From assembly GCA_964636885.1 (NCBI GenBank), contig CAZWVA010000033.1, positions 1-29,465 of the forward strand: a DNA stretch of 29,465 nucleotides. Direction: 5' to 3'. The stretch's first letter is position 1. Each line of letters starts with the position of its first letter. Under the pieces are notes generated by a model, which worked only from the letters and a program-made list of their open reading frames with translations, was not told where the DNA came from and did not search any database. Of the stretch, positions 8,675 through 16,705 are shown piece after piece. This stretch comes from CAZWVA01 sp964636885 (GTDB lineage: Bacteria; Desulfobacterota_D; UBA1144; Nemesobacterales; CSP1-2). Made by a program: the position numbers and the translations under genes.

Positions 8675-9328
8675 CTATCTTCTCCACTCATAAAAATAGT
8701 CCGAGAGCCTATCCCGAAGAAAAAGCCTTGCCCTATGCAACCTCGACTTTACGGCAGAAACGGAGATCCCCAGAACCTCGGATATCTCCTCGTTTGAAAG
8801 CCCCTCCACATCCCTTAGATGAAAAACCACCCTATAGGGCTCAGGAAGCTCACTTACGGCCCTGTCTATTATCTCCATCGCCTCTTTACTAAAAAGCACA
8901 CTATCGGGCCTGTCGCTCCAGTCCTTCGATTTGATCCTGCCCATGAGGGTGCCGTTCTCGTCGTATGGTACGTAGCCGTCCAGACTCACATCGGCCTCGT
9001 GTTTCTTCTCGCTTCTAAGGTGCATGTAACTCGAATTAACCGTAACCCTGTAGAGCCAGCTTGAGAACCTCGCTTCGCCCCTAAACGTATCGCTTTTCTG
9101 TATGAGGGTAAGGAACACCTCCTGGAGAACCTCCTCGGCCCTGTGGTGGTCAGAGGTTATTCTAAGCGCCAATCCGTAGATCCTACATCCATATCGGTTC
9201 ACTATCTCTTCAAACGCACCTTCGTCCTTCCCAGTAACGAATAACTCGATCAACCCCTCGTCGGACTCGTCCTTATAGGATCCGGTAATCGAACGGATAA
9301 TCCTTTTTAGAAAACCGGTTTCTCTCAC
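8675..9328 (-). CDS. ECF-family RNA polymerase sigma factor (sigma-70 group 4)
   Basis: Directs RNA polymerase to a small regulon, normally under control of the adjacent anti-sigma. The 217 aa contain region 2 (about 30-95: AFEEIVNRYGCRIYGLALRI, HHRAEEVLQEVFLTL, FSSWLYRVTVN) and region 4 (about 155-205: LPEPYRVVFHLRDVEGLSNE, then EISEVLGISVSAVKSRLHRA as helix-turn-helix). A linker of about 55 residues separates them. The GTG start at 9328 has GGAG six bases upstream (9336-9339 on the + strand). It is translationally coupled to the ZAS anti-sigma. The context after a copper-efflux and cytochrome cluster suggests an envelope or metal stress sigma factor, but that is inference. Confidence 0.93.
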   Translation of the reverse strand: MRETGFLKRIIRSITGSYKDESDEGLIELFVTGKDEGAFEEIVNRYGCRIYGLALRITSDHHRAEEVLQEVFLTLIQKSDTFRGEARFSSWLYRVTVNSSYMHLRSEKKHEADVSLDGYVPYDENGTLMGRIKSKDWSDRPDSVLFSKEAMEIIDRAVSELPEPYRVVFHLRDVEGLSNEEISEVLGISVSAVKSRLHRARLFLRDRLSDYFYEWRR

Positions 9329-9645
9329 CTATATCTCCAAATATAAAAGGCCACTCCCGCTATCAACCAAGCGGTATAATATTACCACACTCTTAGGGTA
9401 CCTGCTCTACCGGCTTTAACCCTCTACTCCGAAATAGCCTAGAAAAAGGAAAAATAGGCTTTTAATATTAGTAATTATTGGTATATAATAAGAGAAAAGC
9501 GATAAAGGCAAAAAGAGCGGAAACCCTAACCACGAGGCTAAAGCAACTCAAATAGGATTAATCCATGCGATTCGTTTTTGTTCATCCCCTACCACCAGGA
9601 AACCAGAGGGCGTAAATAGAACCGGTAAAGGAGGAGAATCACACT
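9329..9645. promoter_or_regulatory. Divergent intergenic region between ECF sigma and moxR operons
   Basis: This 317-bp gene-free region carries the promoters of two divergent operons. A perfect TATAAT at 9484-9489 on the + strand has TTTAAT 17 bp upstream (9461-9466), a plausible promoter for the MoxR/VWA pair. A near-palindrome, GGTATAATATTACC (9373-9386), lies about 50 bp before the sigma gene and could be an operator. A stem AGCCTA/TAGGCT (9436-9441/9455-9460) with a 13-nt A-rich loop and four Ts is also present. I see no coding sequence here. All of this is motif reading only. Confidence 0.4.
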
Positions 9646-11043
9646 ATGCTTCAGAAACCGAGAACAATTGGGGAGCTAAAGGCAAGCGAGTACAAGGTGC
9701 TTTCCGTAAAGGAAGAGATGAGAAAAAACCTCATAGACAAGATCCGCCGAGGCGAACCGATTTTTTCGGGTATCATAGGATATAACGAAACCGTGATCCC
9801 TCAGATCGAAACGGCCATACTAGCGGGGCACGATATGATCTTTATAGGGGAAAGGGGACAGGCAAAGACGAGACTGATTAGAGCCCTCGTAGGTCTCCTC
9901 GATGAAGAAATCCCAATCATAAAGGGCAGCGAGATAAACGATAACCCGTATTCCCCGGTCTCTAAGAAGTGTCGGGACCTGGTAAGGGAACTCGGTGATG
10001 ACGTGGAGATCACGTGGATAAGGCGCGAGGAGAGGTACGGAGAAAAACTCGCCACTCCGGATGTTTCCATTGCTGACCTCATAGGGGAGGTAGACCCTAT
10101 AAAGGTCGCAGAGGGGAGATACCTATCAGACGAGCTCACCATACACTTTGGACTGATTCCGAGGAGCAATAGAGGGATATTCGCAATAAACGAGCTTCCA
10201 GACCTCGTTGAAAAGGTGCAGGTGGGCCTTTTTAATATAATGGAGGAAAAGGACATCCAGATTAAGGGATACAAGATACGCCTTCCACTCGATATGTGTA
10301 TAGTTGCCACCGCAAACCCGGAGGACTACACAAACAGGGGGAGGATAATAACCCCGCTTAAGGACAGATTCCAATCACAGATTAGAACCCACTACCCTCA
10401 CACCCAAGAAGACGAGATAAGGATCATGGAGCAGGAAGCCAGGGTTCTCAAAAGGGACGGATACGTCGTAAAGGTGCCCAGGTTTATAAAACAGATAATA
10501 GCTGAGATAACCTTCCAGGCAAGGGGTTCAAACGAGATAAACCAGCGTTCGGGCGTGAGCGTGAGGACCTCCATTGCAAACTATGAAAGCGTAATCGCAG
10601 CCGCAGAGAAGAGGGGAATAAGGCTAGGCGAACGAGAGGTCTCTCCGAGAATAACGGATTTTAACGCCCTCATCCCCTCAACCATAGGGAAGATAGAGCT
10701 TGAGTATCTAGGAGAAGACACGTCTGAGGTAAGCATCGTGGAGAAGCTCATAAAGAGATCGATCAAGATAGTCATGGATTCTTACTTCCCCTCTCTAAAC
10801 GTGTTTTCCGAGCTCCTTGAGAGTTTCGAGCATGGATACGTCGAGGTCTCTGACACGATGCCCTCAGAGGAATACCTGGTCGGTGTGAAGGAGATAAAGG
10901 GGCTCAAGAAATGCATAGATACCCTTCAGATAGAGCAGACACCCGCCCAGATAGCCTCAGCCGTTGAATTTATCCTTGAAGGACTGCACCTCAGCAACAA
11001 ACTCAATAAAGAAAAGGTGCACGGCAAAATAATATACAAATGA
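9646..11043 (+). CDS. MoxR/Mg-chelatase-like AAA+ ATPase
   Basis: AAA+ ATPase of the MoxR/ChlI-like group, thought to work as a chaperone or remodeller with a VWA-domain partner. Walker A is GERGQAKTR (68-76), Walker B is IFAINEL (178-183 region), sensor 1 is ATANPEDYTNRG (221-232), and an arginine-finger candidate is in LKDRFQSQI. It is 465 aa, longer than typical MoxR (about 320) because of an extended C-terminal helical region after about 330. GGAGGAG lies a few bases before ATG 9646. Its stop overlaps the start of the VWA gene (ATGA), indicating coupled translation. Such MoxR-VWA pairs are widespread; the client here cannot be read from the sequence. Confidence 0.9.
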   Translation: MLQKPRTIGELKASEYKVLSVKEEMRKNLIDKIRRGEPIFSGIIGYNETVIPQIETAILAGHDMIFIGERGQAKTRLIRALVGLLDEEIPIIKGSEINDNPYSPVSKKCRDLVRELGDDVEITWIRREERYGEKLATPDVSIADLIGEVDPIKVAEGRYLSDELTIHFGLIPRSNRGIFAINELPDLVEKVQVGLFNIMEEKDIQIKGYKIRLPLDMCIVATANPEDYTNRGRIITPLKDRFQSQIRTHYPHTQEDEIRIMEQEARVLKRDGYVVKVPRFIKQIIAEITFQARGSNEINQRSGVSVRTSIANYESVIAAAEKRGIRLGEREVSPRITDFNALIPSTIGKIELEYLGEDTSEVSIVEKLIKRSIKIVMDSYFPSLNVFSELLESFEHGYVEVSDTMPSEEYLVGVKEIKGLKKCIDTLQIEQTPAQIASAVEFILEGLHLSNKLNKEKVHGKIIYK

Positions 11044-12644
11044 CAACCATCTACAGATACCTAAAATGGAACGGGGCTCAAAGCGAGTTTAGGTTAGAAG
11101 CAGAGGACTTCTTTAGAGAGTTCTCCAACTTCCTTGTGGAGGGATGGACTCCAGATGAGGCGTTTGAATGGATCATGAAGCAAGGGGTGCGTGGGGCGAA
11201 GATAAAGGTAATGGGTATCGATGCCCTTCGGTCGGAGCTCGCGAAATACAAGGAGAAGAGGTTTCAGACCTATAATCTCAGAGAATCGCTTTCGGAGATT
11301 AGGAAGGATCTATCCGAAATAATAGAGCGGGAACTAAGCACACTGAGGAACAACCTTTCTATAATCTCTCCCGAATATCAGAAGAGGAAGAATCTCCTTA
11401 GAAACCTCCCGGATAAGCTGAGCTCGGCCATTGAGAGCCTTTCAACCTACGATTTTATGGATGCCGAAGCCAAAAAGAGGTTTCAGGAACTCCAAAAGAA
11501 ACTGGAAGGGATAAAAAGAATCGAGAACTTTATGAGTCGCTATGGAGAGAGGTTTAGAGGGAAAAACCCTCTCGACTTTAAGAAAACGCTTGAGCTCATA
11601 GATGAGTTTGAAAAGATAGAATCCCTAGAACACAGTCTTATGTCGGGGAACTTCGAGGAGATAAGCCCCGAAGAACTCGGAGAGATCCTTAGCGAAGAGG
11701 GCTATAAATCCATCGTCATCCTTAAGGATATTAGATCAACCCTCGAACGGCTAGGATTAGTAAAAACCAGAGGGCATTATACGGAGCTCACAGCAAAGGG
11801 GATTAGAAAGATAGGAGAGCTCGCCCTTAGGGACATCTTCTCCTCTTTAAAAAGACATCAATTCGGCGGTCATGAGACCAAACAGCGCGGGTTTGGCGCC
11901 ATCAAGCTCGAGAACGTGAAGGAATACGAATTCGGAGACCCATTCAATCTGAACGTCGTTGGAACCCTTAAGAACTCACTACTCCGTCAAACGGGAGGAA
12001 GCCCCATAAAGGTCGCCCCTGAGGACTTTGAGGTCTATGACATGGAGTATCACACCCAGTCTACAACAGCCCTCCTTCTCGATCTCAGCTGGTCAATGAG
12101 CTTTCAGGGCAGATTCCCTGCGGCAAAGCGGGTTGCTCTTGCCCTCGACCACCTCATAAGAACGCAGTACCCAAGGGATAACCTATACATAGTCGGTTTC
12201 TCAACCAGAGCAAGAACGCTTACCACGGAGCAACTCGCGACGACGACATGGGATTCAAACGATCCGTTCACGAATATCCAGGAGGCTCTCATCGTCGCTT
12301 CGAGGTTGCTTTCAAAGCACAAGACACAAAATAAACAGATAATCCTCATCACGGACGGTCAACCCACGGCGTACTTCCTTGACGGGTATCTCCAGGTGGA
12401 ACTCCCCATGTTCTTTGGGGGTCTCAGTCCAAGAGCGACCTTTGAAACCCTAAAGGAGGTAAAACGGGTAACGAGAAGGGAGATCACGATTAATACATTC
12501 ATGCTGGACGATAGCTCGTCCCTTAGAAGGTTCGTAGACGAAATGACACGCATCAATAAAGGACGCGCCTTCTTCACAACCCCAGCCCAGCTCGGGAAAT
12601 ACCTCCTTGTCGACTACGTGAAGAGAAAGAGGAAAAAACTGTAG
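11040..12644 (+). CDS. VWA-domain protein, partner of MoxR ATPase
   Basis: Soluble 534-aa protein with a long charged alpha-helical N-terminal half (about 65-270, coiled-coil-like, rich in Glu/Lys/Arg) and a C-terminal von Willebrand A domain from about 340. The MIDAS motif is complete: DLSWS (Asp348, Ser350, Ser352), a Thr-containing loop around FSTRARTLTTEQL, and ITDGQPT supplying the later Asp. There is no signal peptide or TM segment, so it acts in the cytoplasm. The ATGA overlap with the AAA+ gene strongly suggests a complex in which the VWA protein binds client and metal. It resembles the uncharacterised VWA partners of MoxR-type operons rather than BatA/BatB, which are membrane proteins. 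Confidence 0.88.
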   Translation: MTTIYRYLKWNGAQSEFRLEAEDFFREFSNFLVEGWTPDEAFEWIMKQGVRGAKIKVMGIDALRSELAKYKEKRFQTYNLRESLSEIRKDLSEIIERELSTLRNNLSIISPEYQKRKNLLRNLPDKLSSAIESLSTYDFMDAEAKKRFQELQKKLEGIKRIENFMSRYGERFRGKNPLDFKKTLELIDEFEKIESLEHSLMSGNFEEISPEELGEILSEEGYKSIVILKDIRSTLERLGLVKTRGHYTELTAKGIRKIGELALRDIFSSLKRHQFGGHETKQRGFGAIKLENVKEYEFGDPFNLNVVGTLKNSLLRQTGGSPIKVAPEDFEVYDMEYHTQSTTALLLDLSWSMSFQGRFPAAKRVALALDHLIRTQYPRDNLYIVGFSTRARTLTTEQLATTTWDSNDPFTNIQEALIVASRLLSKHKTQNKQIILITDGQPTAYFLDGYLQVELPMFFGGLSPRATFETLKEVKRVTRREITINTFMLDDSSSLRRFVDEMTRINKGRAFFTTPAQLGKYLLVDYVKRKRKKL

Positions 12645-12648
12645 CCCG

Positions 12649-13587
12649 CTATCCGAGAGGGATTATCGGTCTTTCATCCATCCCACACCTGTATTCCTTT
12701 GAGAGCCTAAACTCGGCATCGAGACTCCTTTCGTATCTCCTATTGGTATGGTTTCTGGATCTTATAACCACCTTATTGGAACCGCAGGTAAAGGTAACGA
12801 TTCTCGATTCGGAGGGTTTAATACCCATAAGCTCTGTGCGAATAGATGAGACGTTTATGAATAACGCTCCTTTATATTCACTACTCCTCACTATATTATT
12901 GGCCAATGAGTGGGGGATGTGAAGGTGACCCGAAATCCACATATCAACTCTATACCTCCTAAGGACCTCGGTAAAGCGCCTAGAATCCTTAATCTGCCTG
13001 TCCCTATGCGTGGAAAAAGGGATCCCGCTTCCCTCAAGTGGCGCATGCGTAACGACGACTATTATTTTATCCTGATTGTTTATTACCAGATTCCTCCACC
13101 ATCTGAAGGCCTCGTCTGAGATCTCAGTGGCCTTACCCCTTTTCTCATCCGACATGAGGATAAAGAGGATGTTTCCCTTGGTAAAAGAGTAGTGAAAATC
13201 CCTCCTTATCTTCCTCTTGTAGCCTTCGCCCCTGTCCAGCTTGAGATCGTGGTTCCCTGCGATCTCGTACCACTCCTTTATATAGGAGGAGGGCTTTTCC
13301 GAGTCGTACCAATCAAAATCCCTTTCGTCAGCCGCATCGACTATGTCACCCGCTACTATGGCAAGGTCTATGCCCGGGACGTTCCTGTTGATGTCGGAAA
13401 TGGCCTCTTCGAACTCCCTTCTCTGCTTTCGGTCTACAGGTTGAATGTCCGAAAGCATCCAAACCCTAAGGGTGAGTTCAGGGTGAACCGGAGGAAACGG
13501 GTCTATCTCAGAGCTAACACGCCCGTCTAAAAAACAGCCGAGGAAGAGGAGGAAAAGAAAACAGAGAGCTACCCTACTAAGCATCAT
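12649..13587 (-). CDS. Calcineurin-like metallophosphoesterase, predicted lipoprotein
   Basis: 312-aa phosphoesterase with a lipoprotein signal (hydrophobic 5-17, lipobox LFLGC with Cys18), so it is probably exported and membrane-attached. Metal-binding motifs occur in order: SDIQ (the family usually has DxH; here the His position is Gln, a variant known in related groups), AGDIVDA, AGNHDLK, THAPLEG and SGHLHIP. Together they supply the dinuclear metal site and catalytic His. The substrate is unknown. It ends five bases from the convergent VWA gene and lies 47 bp downstream of mtaB, so it may be read from the tRNA-modification operon. The start is the first of two consecutive ATGs (13587). 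Confidence 0.87.
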   Translation of the reverse strand: MMLSRVALCFLFLLFLGCFLDGRVSSEIDPFPPVHPELTLRVWMLSDIQPVDRKQRREFEEAISDINRNVPGIDLAIVAGDIVDAADERDFDWYDSEKPSSYIKEWYEIAGNHDLKLDRGEGYKRKIRRDFHYSFTKGNILFILMSDEKRGKATEISDEAFRWWRNLVINNQDKIIVVVTHAPLEGSGIPFSTHRDRQIKDSRRFTEVLRRYRVDMWISGHLHIPHSLANNIVRSSEYKGALFINVSSIRTELMGIKPSESRIVTFTCGSNKVVIRSRNHTNRRYERSLDAEFRLSKEYRCGMDERPIIPLG

Positions 13588-13634
13588 AGAACCATACTGA
13601 GAGAAGCGATGAGAAAACGAGTCCAGATCTTACA

Positions 13635-14921
13635 TTAGACGGGGACCCCCAAGGCCTCGTTTTCCGTAACATCCCTAATCTCGACCTCGACCTCATCGCC
13701 AACCCTAAAATCGCCGCCTGCGATCCTAACATTGATGTAGTTCGGTGTGGTTCCCCTTTCCCCTCTTTCAACCAAAACGGGAAGCCTCCTTCCTATAAAT
13801 CCTCTATAAAAAGCGCTTTTCTTCTCCAGTCCTAGCTCCCTCAGAATCCGACTCCTCTCCTTTATGACATTGGGGTGAACCTGATTGGGCATCGATGCCG
13901 CAGGGGTCCCCCTCCTTTTCGAGTATGAAAAAACATGGAAATAGGTAAGGGCCGATTCCTTTAGCAGGTCTAGGGTATTACGGAACTCCCCGTCGGTCTC
14001 TCCAGGGAACCCGACCATGACGTCTGTGCCTATAGCGGCATCCGGGATCCTCTCCCTTATGAGGTTTGTGCACTGGAGAAACCGCTCTGGCGTGTACCTC
14101 CTTCTCATCCTCTTAAGAACGTCCCTATCGCCGCTCTGGAGGGCTATATGGAACTGAGGGCATATGGTCTTAGACTCGGCAATGAAACCTATGAGGTCGC
14201 CATTTGTATCGGCAGGGTCGAGCGAGGTGAGTCGAACCCTCTTTACTATCCCTCTTTTCTCAATCTCAAGGAGGAGCTCCAAGAGGGTTGTTCCAATGTC
14301 CCTTCCATAACTCGCTATATGAACCCCGGTTAAAACCACCTCCCTGTAACCGGCTCTCGAAAGGGTTTCCATCCGTCTTATGACCTCTCCTATGGGAAGA
14401 CTCCTCGATCTTCCCCTAGCGTATGGGATTATGCAGAACGTGCATCTATAGTTGCATCCGTCCTGAACCTTAAGAAAGGCCCTTGTCCTTTCGGGAAAGA
14501 AACCGATCTCAGGGGATTCAAACCCCCTTCCCTTCTCCTTAAATATGTCTCTCACCAAAACCCTGGGTTCCGATTGCACCTCGGCCTCCCGTATTATCCT
14601 GACCAAGGAGGAAAACTTATCTGAGTTTCCAACCACGTAGTCAACCCCCTTTATCCCTTTGAGTTCATCCGGGGAGACCTGAGCGTAACATCCGGTAACT
14701 ATGACGATGCCATTTGGGTTTATCCTCTTTGCACGGCTTATATAGTGCCTCGCCTCGGCATCGGCCCTGTGCGTTACTGTACAGGTATCTATCACGTATA
14801 TATCCGCCTCTTCGGGAAAGGGAACCCTCTTGTATCCACCTTCTGGGAGCATGTTTAGTATGGCGGCGGTATCATACTGATTAACCTTGCATCCAAGCGT
14901 TACAACTGAAATCCTCTTCAT
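13635..14921 (-). CDS. mtaB: tRNA t6A37 methylthiotransferase MtaB
   Basis: Radical-SAM methylthiotransferase that converts N6-threonylcarbamoyladenosine to its 2-methylthio form at tRNA position 37. The N-terminal UPF0004 domain opens with VTLGCKVNQYDT, the MtaB signature (MiaB has GCQMN), and supplies Cys11, Cys47 (DTCTVT) and Cys78 (TGCYAQ) for the auxiliary cluster. The radical-SAM CxxxCxxC is at Cys156, Cys160 and Cys163 (GCNYRCTFC). A C-terminal TRAM-like domain (about 370-428) completes a normal length of 428 aa. It starts two bases after the mnmA stop, so both tRNA-modification genes form one operon. Confidence 0.95.
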   Translation of the reverse strand: MKRISVVTLGCKVNQYDTAAILNMLPEGGYKRVPFPEEADIYVIDTCTVTHRADAEARHYISRAKRINPNGIVIVTGCYAQVSPDELKGIKGVDYVVGNSDKFSSLVRIIREAEVQSEPRVLVRDIFKEKGRGFESPEIGFFPERTRAFLKVQDGCNYRCTFCIIPYARGRSRSLPIGEVIRRMETLSRAGYREVVLTGVHIASYGRDIGTTLLELLLEIEKRGIVKRVRLTSLDPADTNGDLIGFIAESKTICPQFHIALQSGDRDVLKRMRRRYTPERFLQCTNLIRERIPDAAIGTDVMVGFPGETDGEFRNTLDLLKESALTYFHVFSYSKRRGTPAASMPNQVHPNVIKERSRILRELGLEKKSAFYRGFIGRRLPVLVERGERGTTPNYINVRIAGGDFRVGDEVEVEIRDVTENEALGVPV

Positions 14922-14923
14922 CC

Positions 14924-15991
14924 CTAAAGAACCTCGTTAATCCAGCCCCCTCCGATGACCCTTTCTTCCCTATAAAAAACAACCGCCTGACCCGGGGTTA
15001 TAGCGCGCTGTGGGGTCTTAAATTCAACTAGAGCCTCATTATGAGACCGGACCCTGATAACGGCGTCGTCTTCCATGTGGCGGTATCTTATCTTGGCCTT
15101 AACCAGTATCCCGTCGGATGGGGCCCCGTTGGCCCAGGTCAGATTGTTTGCGATGAGCCTCGTTCTAAAGATCTCCTTCTCCTCTCCGACGATAACCCTG
15201 TTCGTATCTGGCTCCACCCTAAGAACGTAAACAGGCCTTCCCCTTGCGATCCCCAACCCCCTTCTCTGGCCAACAGTGAAGGAATAAATGCCGTCGTGGT
15301 AACCCAGAACGTTTCCATTAACGTCGACGATTTCGCCTCTTTGCCCTCTTATCCCCACACGATCCTTAAGGAAATCCCTGTAATCGCCACCCGTAATGAA
15401 ACACACCTCCTGACTATCCGGCTTATTTGCGACTCTAAGGTTCATACCCTTTGCTATCCCCCTTACCTCCTCCTTTGTCATAGAGCCCAGTGGAAACATA
15501 AGGCGACTGAGTTCCTTCTGTGTAAGTGTAAAGAGGAAATAGGACTGGTCCTTCGTCCTATCCAACGCCTTGCATACATAAAACCCTCCAGTCTCTTCAT
15601 CGGTTTCAATCCTGGCGTAATGGCCAGTAGCAAGGTAGTCGGCCCCGATCTCAAGCGCGCGCCTTAGAAGGAAATCAAACTTCATAAACTGGTTGCAGAG
15701 GATACAGGGGCTTGGGGTCTTTCCAGATAGGTACTTGCCTATAAAGTCCTCAACTACGTACCTCTTAAAGACGTCCATGTAGTTTACAACGTAGTGGGGA
15801 ATCCCAATCTGGTCGGCTACCCTCCTTGCGTCCCTTACGTCATCGGCAGAGCAACAGCCACCATCTCTATCCCCGTAGTCCCAGAGTTGCATGGTTACAC
15901 CTATTACCTCATGCCCCTCCCTCTTTAGAAGGGCAGCGGTAGTTGCACTATCCACCCCTCCACTCATCGCAACGAGTATTCTCTTCTTCAT
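14924..15991 (-). CDS. mnmA: tRNA 2-thiouridylase MnmA
   Basis: ATP-dependent sulfurtransferase that makes 2-thiouridine at the wobble position of Lys, Glu and Gln tRNAs. The PP-loop SGGVDS is at 10-15; MQLWDYG, GGCCSADDVRDA and GIPHYVVNY are typical. The catalytic nucleophile is Cys99 in CILCNQFMKF and the second catalytic Cys is Cys196 in SQEVCFITGG. FTVGQRRGLGI is the conserved central-domain motif. The 355-aa length is standard. ATG 15991 (MKKRILVAMSGG) is the obvious start, although I see no strong Shine-Dalgarno sequence. It is the first gene of the mnmA-mtaB operon. Confidence 0.96.
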   Translation of the reverse strand: MKKRILVAMSGGVDSATTAALLKREGHEVIGVTMQLWDYGDRDGGCCSADDVRDARRVADQIGIPHYVVNYMDVFKRYVVEDFIGKYLSGKTPSPCILCNQFMKFDFLLRRALEIGADYLATGHYARIETDEETGGFYVCKALDRTKDQSYFLFTLTQKELSRLMFPLGSMTKEEVRGIAKGMNLRVANKPDSQEVCFITGGDYRDFLKDRVGIRGQRGEIVDVNGNVLGYHDGIYSFTVGQRRGLGIARGRPVYVLRVEPDTNRVIVGEEKEIFRTRLIANNLTWANGAPSDGILVKAKIRYRHMEDDAVIRVRSHNEALVEFKTPQRAITPGQAVVFYREERVIGGGWINEVL

Positions 15992-16062
15992 ATCGAAGAA
16001 TAGAGGTTACCTGAGATTGAATATGAGGCCAAATAGTACAAGTCACCTCAAAATCTGTCATT

Positions 16063-16126
16063 TGTCATTCTGAGGGAGCCCCACGGCTTTGCTCAGGGTA
16101 AACTCCGCGACCGAAGAATTTCAACC
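16063..16126. repeat. Short interspersed extragenic repeat (TGTCATTCTGAGGGAGC ... CGAAGAATTTC)
   Basis: The element begins TGTCATTCTGAGGGAGC and ends GACCGAAGAATTTCAACC, with a GC-rich, partly self-complementary middle (AGCCCCACGGCTTTGCTC). Elements with these ends are, from memory, scattered between genes of many environmental bacterial genomes. It lies outside genes and is more GC-rich than the flanking DNA. Only one copy occurs in this window, so repeat status rests on recognition, not on an internal second copy. Confidence 0.5.
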
Positions 16127-16211
16127 TGTGCATTGATCTTAAACATCTATACGATTATCTGGATTTCTCCTTAACAGATTATCGAAGGGAAGAATGTAAA
16201 TAAGTGATTTT

Positions 16212-16253
16212 AAGATTAAGCAAATCTTTAAACGTGACTGATTTACAGTCACG
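16212..16253. other. Two adjacent hairpins upstream of the CxxC protein gene
   Basis: AAGATT (16212-16217) pairs with AATCTT (16223-16228) around AAGCA. Directly after it, CGTGACTG (16233-16240) pairs perfectly with CAGTCACG (16246-16253) around ATTTA. No T-run follows, so they are not typical terminators. They may be a protein-binding site or an RNA structure in a leader. No known family is recognised. Confidence 0.4.
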
Positions 16254-16418
16254 GGGAATCAAATCATGTGCAAGTCATTTTATTATATAGGCGGATTGTG
16301 GGCCCCGCTTTGATCGGCCATATATAAAACCTCATGATTTCAATAAGTTATATTCAAACGCAATACCCATCGCATCTGGCATGCAAATTGCAAGCCAATT
16401 AGACAAGAGAGGTGAAAC

Positions 16419-16649
16419 ATGCCGATTGGAGCGATGTCCACCGTAAATCCATTCTTGGAATACGTATCGAAGGGAGAAAATCCCGTTAAGATACTGATAT
16501 CCGACTCACTTCAACACTGTAACGTCTGCGGTCGAAAAACCCATTCCCTTTTCATACTGACATTCAACCTCGTTGCATGTCAGTTATGCTTCGATTTTCT
16601 ACTAAACTGCAACTACTTTAATGAAGTAGAAGAGATAGAACTCAAATAA
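16419..16649 (+). CDS. Small protein with two CxxC pairs (zinc-ribbon-like), unknown function
   Basis: 76 aa with CNVCGRKTH (about 34-42) and ACQLC (about 54-58), the spacing expected of a small zinc ribbon; the rest is a short helix-prone N-terminus and an acidic C-terminus. A good Shine-Dalgarno (AGAGGTG, about six bases before ATG) supports it as a real gene. It is followed by the FAD oxidoreductase, which has its own promoter. I do not recognise a named family. A regulatory or metal-binding role is only suggested by the cysteines. Confidence 0.6.
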   Translation: MPIGAMSTVNPFLEYVSKGENPVKILISDSLQHCNVCGRKTHSLFILTFNLVACQLCFDFLLNCNYFNEVEEIELK

Positions 16650-16668
16650 TCTCTGCAGATCTCACGCT

Positions 16669-16705
16669 TTTACGATTCATATATATGGGTTTATAATTTA
16701 AACTA
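16669..16705 (+). promoter_or_regulatory. Promoter placing the oxidoreductase mRNA start at its ATG (leaderless)
   Basis: TTTACG (16669-16674), a 17-bp spacer and a perfect TATAAT (16692-16697) lie immediately before ATG 16705. The -10 box ends only seven bases before the ATG, so transcription should start at or within a base of the start codon. No Shine-Dalgarno is present between them, consistent with a leaderless transcript. Confidence 0.55.

Larger units (their letters stand above)
15992..16418. other. 427-bp gene-free intergenic region
   Basis: It separates the divergent mnmA operon (-) and the small CxxC protein gene (+). It holds a short interspersed repeat (16063-16126), two adjacent hairpins (16212-16228 and 16233-16253) and AT-rich sequence that presumably includes both promoters. 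I find no convincing ORF, tRNA or known riboswitch. The segment around 16300-16320 (GGGCCCCGC) is locally GC-rich, but I could not assign it. Confidence 0.5.

Noticed and set aside
9436..9463. Terminator-like stem AGCCTA/TAGGCT with TTTT
   Set aside because: Only 6 bp with a 13-nt loop and no upstream + strand gene to terminate; kept as a note in the intergenic entry, not called a terminator.
15041..15667. 208-aa plus-strand open frame
   Set aside because: Antisense to mnmA; no ribosome site or recognisable domain.
16233..16253. Perfect 8-bp hairpin as intrinsic terminator
   Set aside because: It is followed by GGGGAATC, not a T-run, and no gene ends nearby in the required direction.
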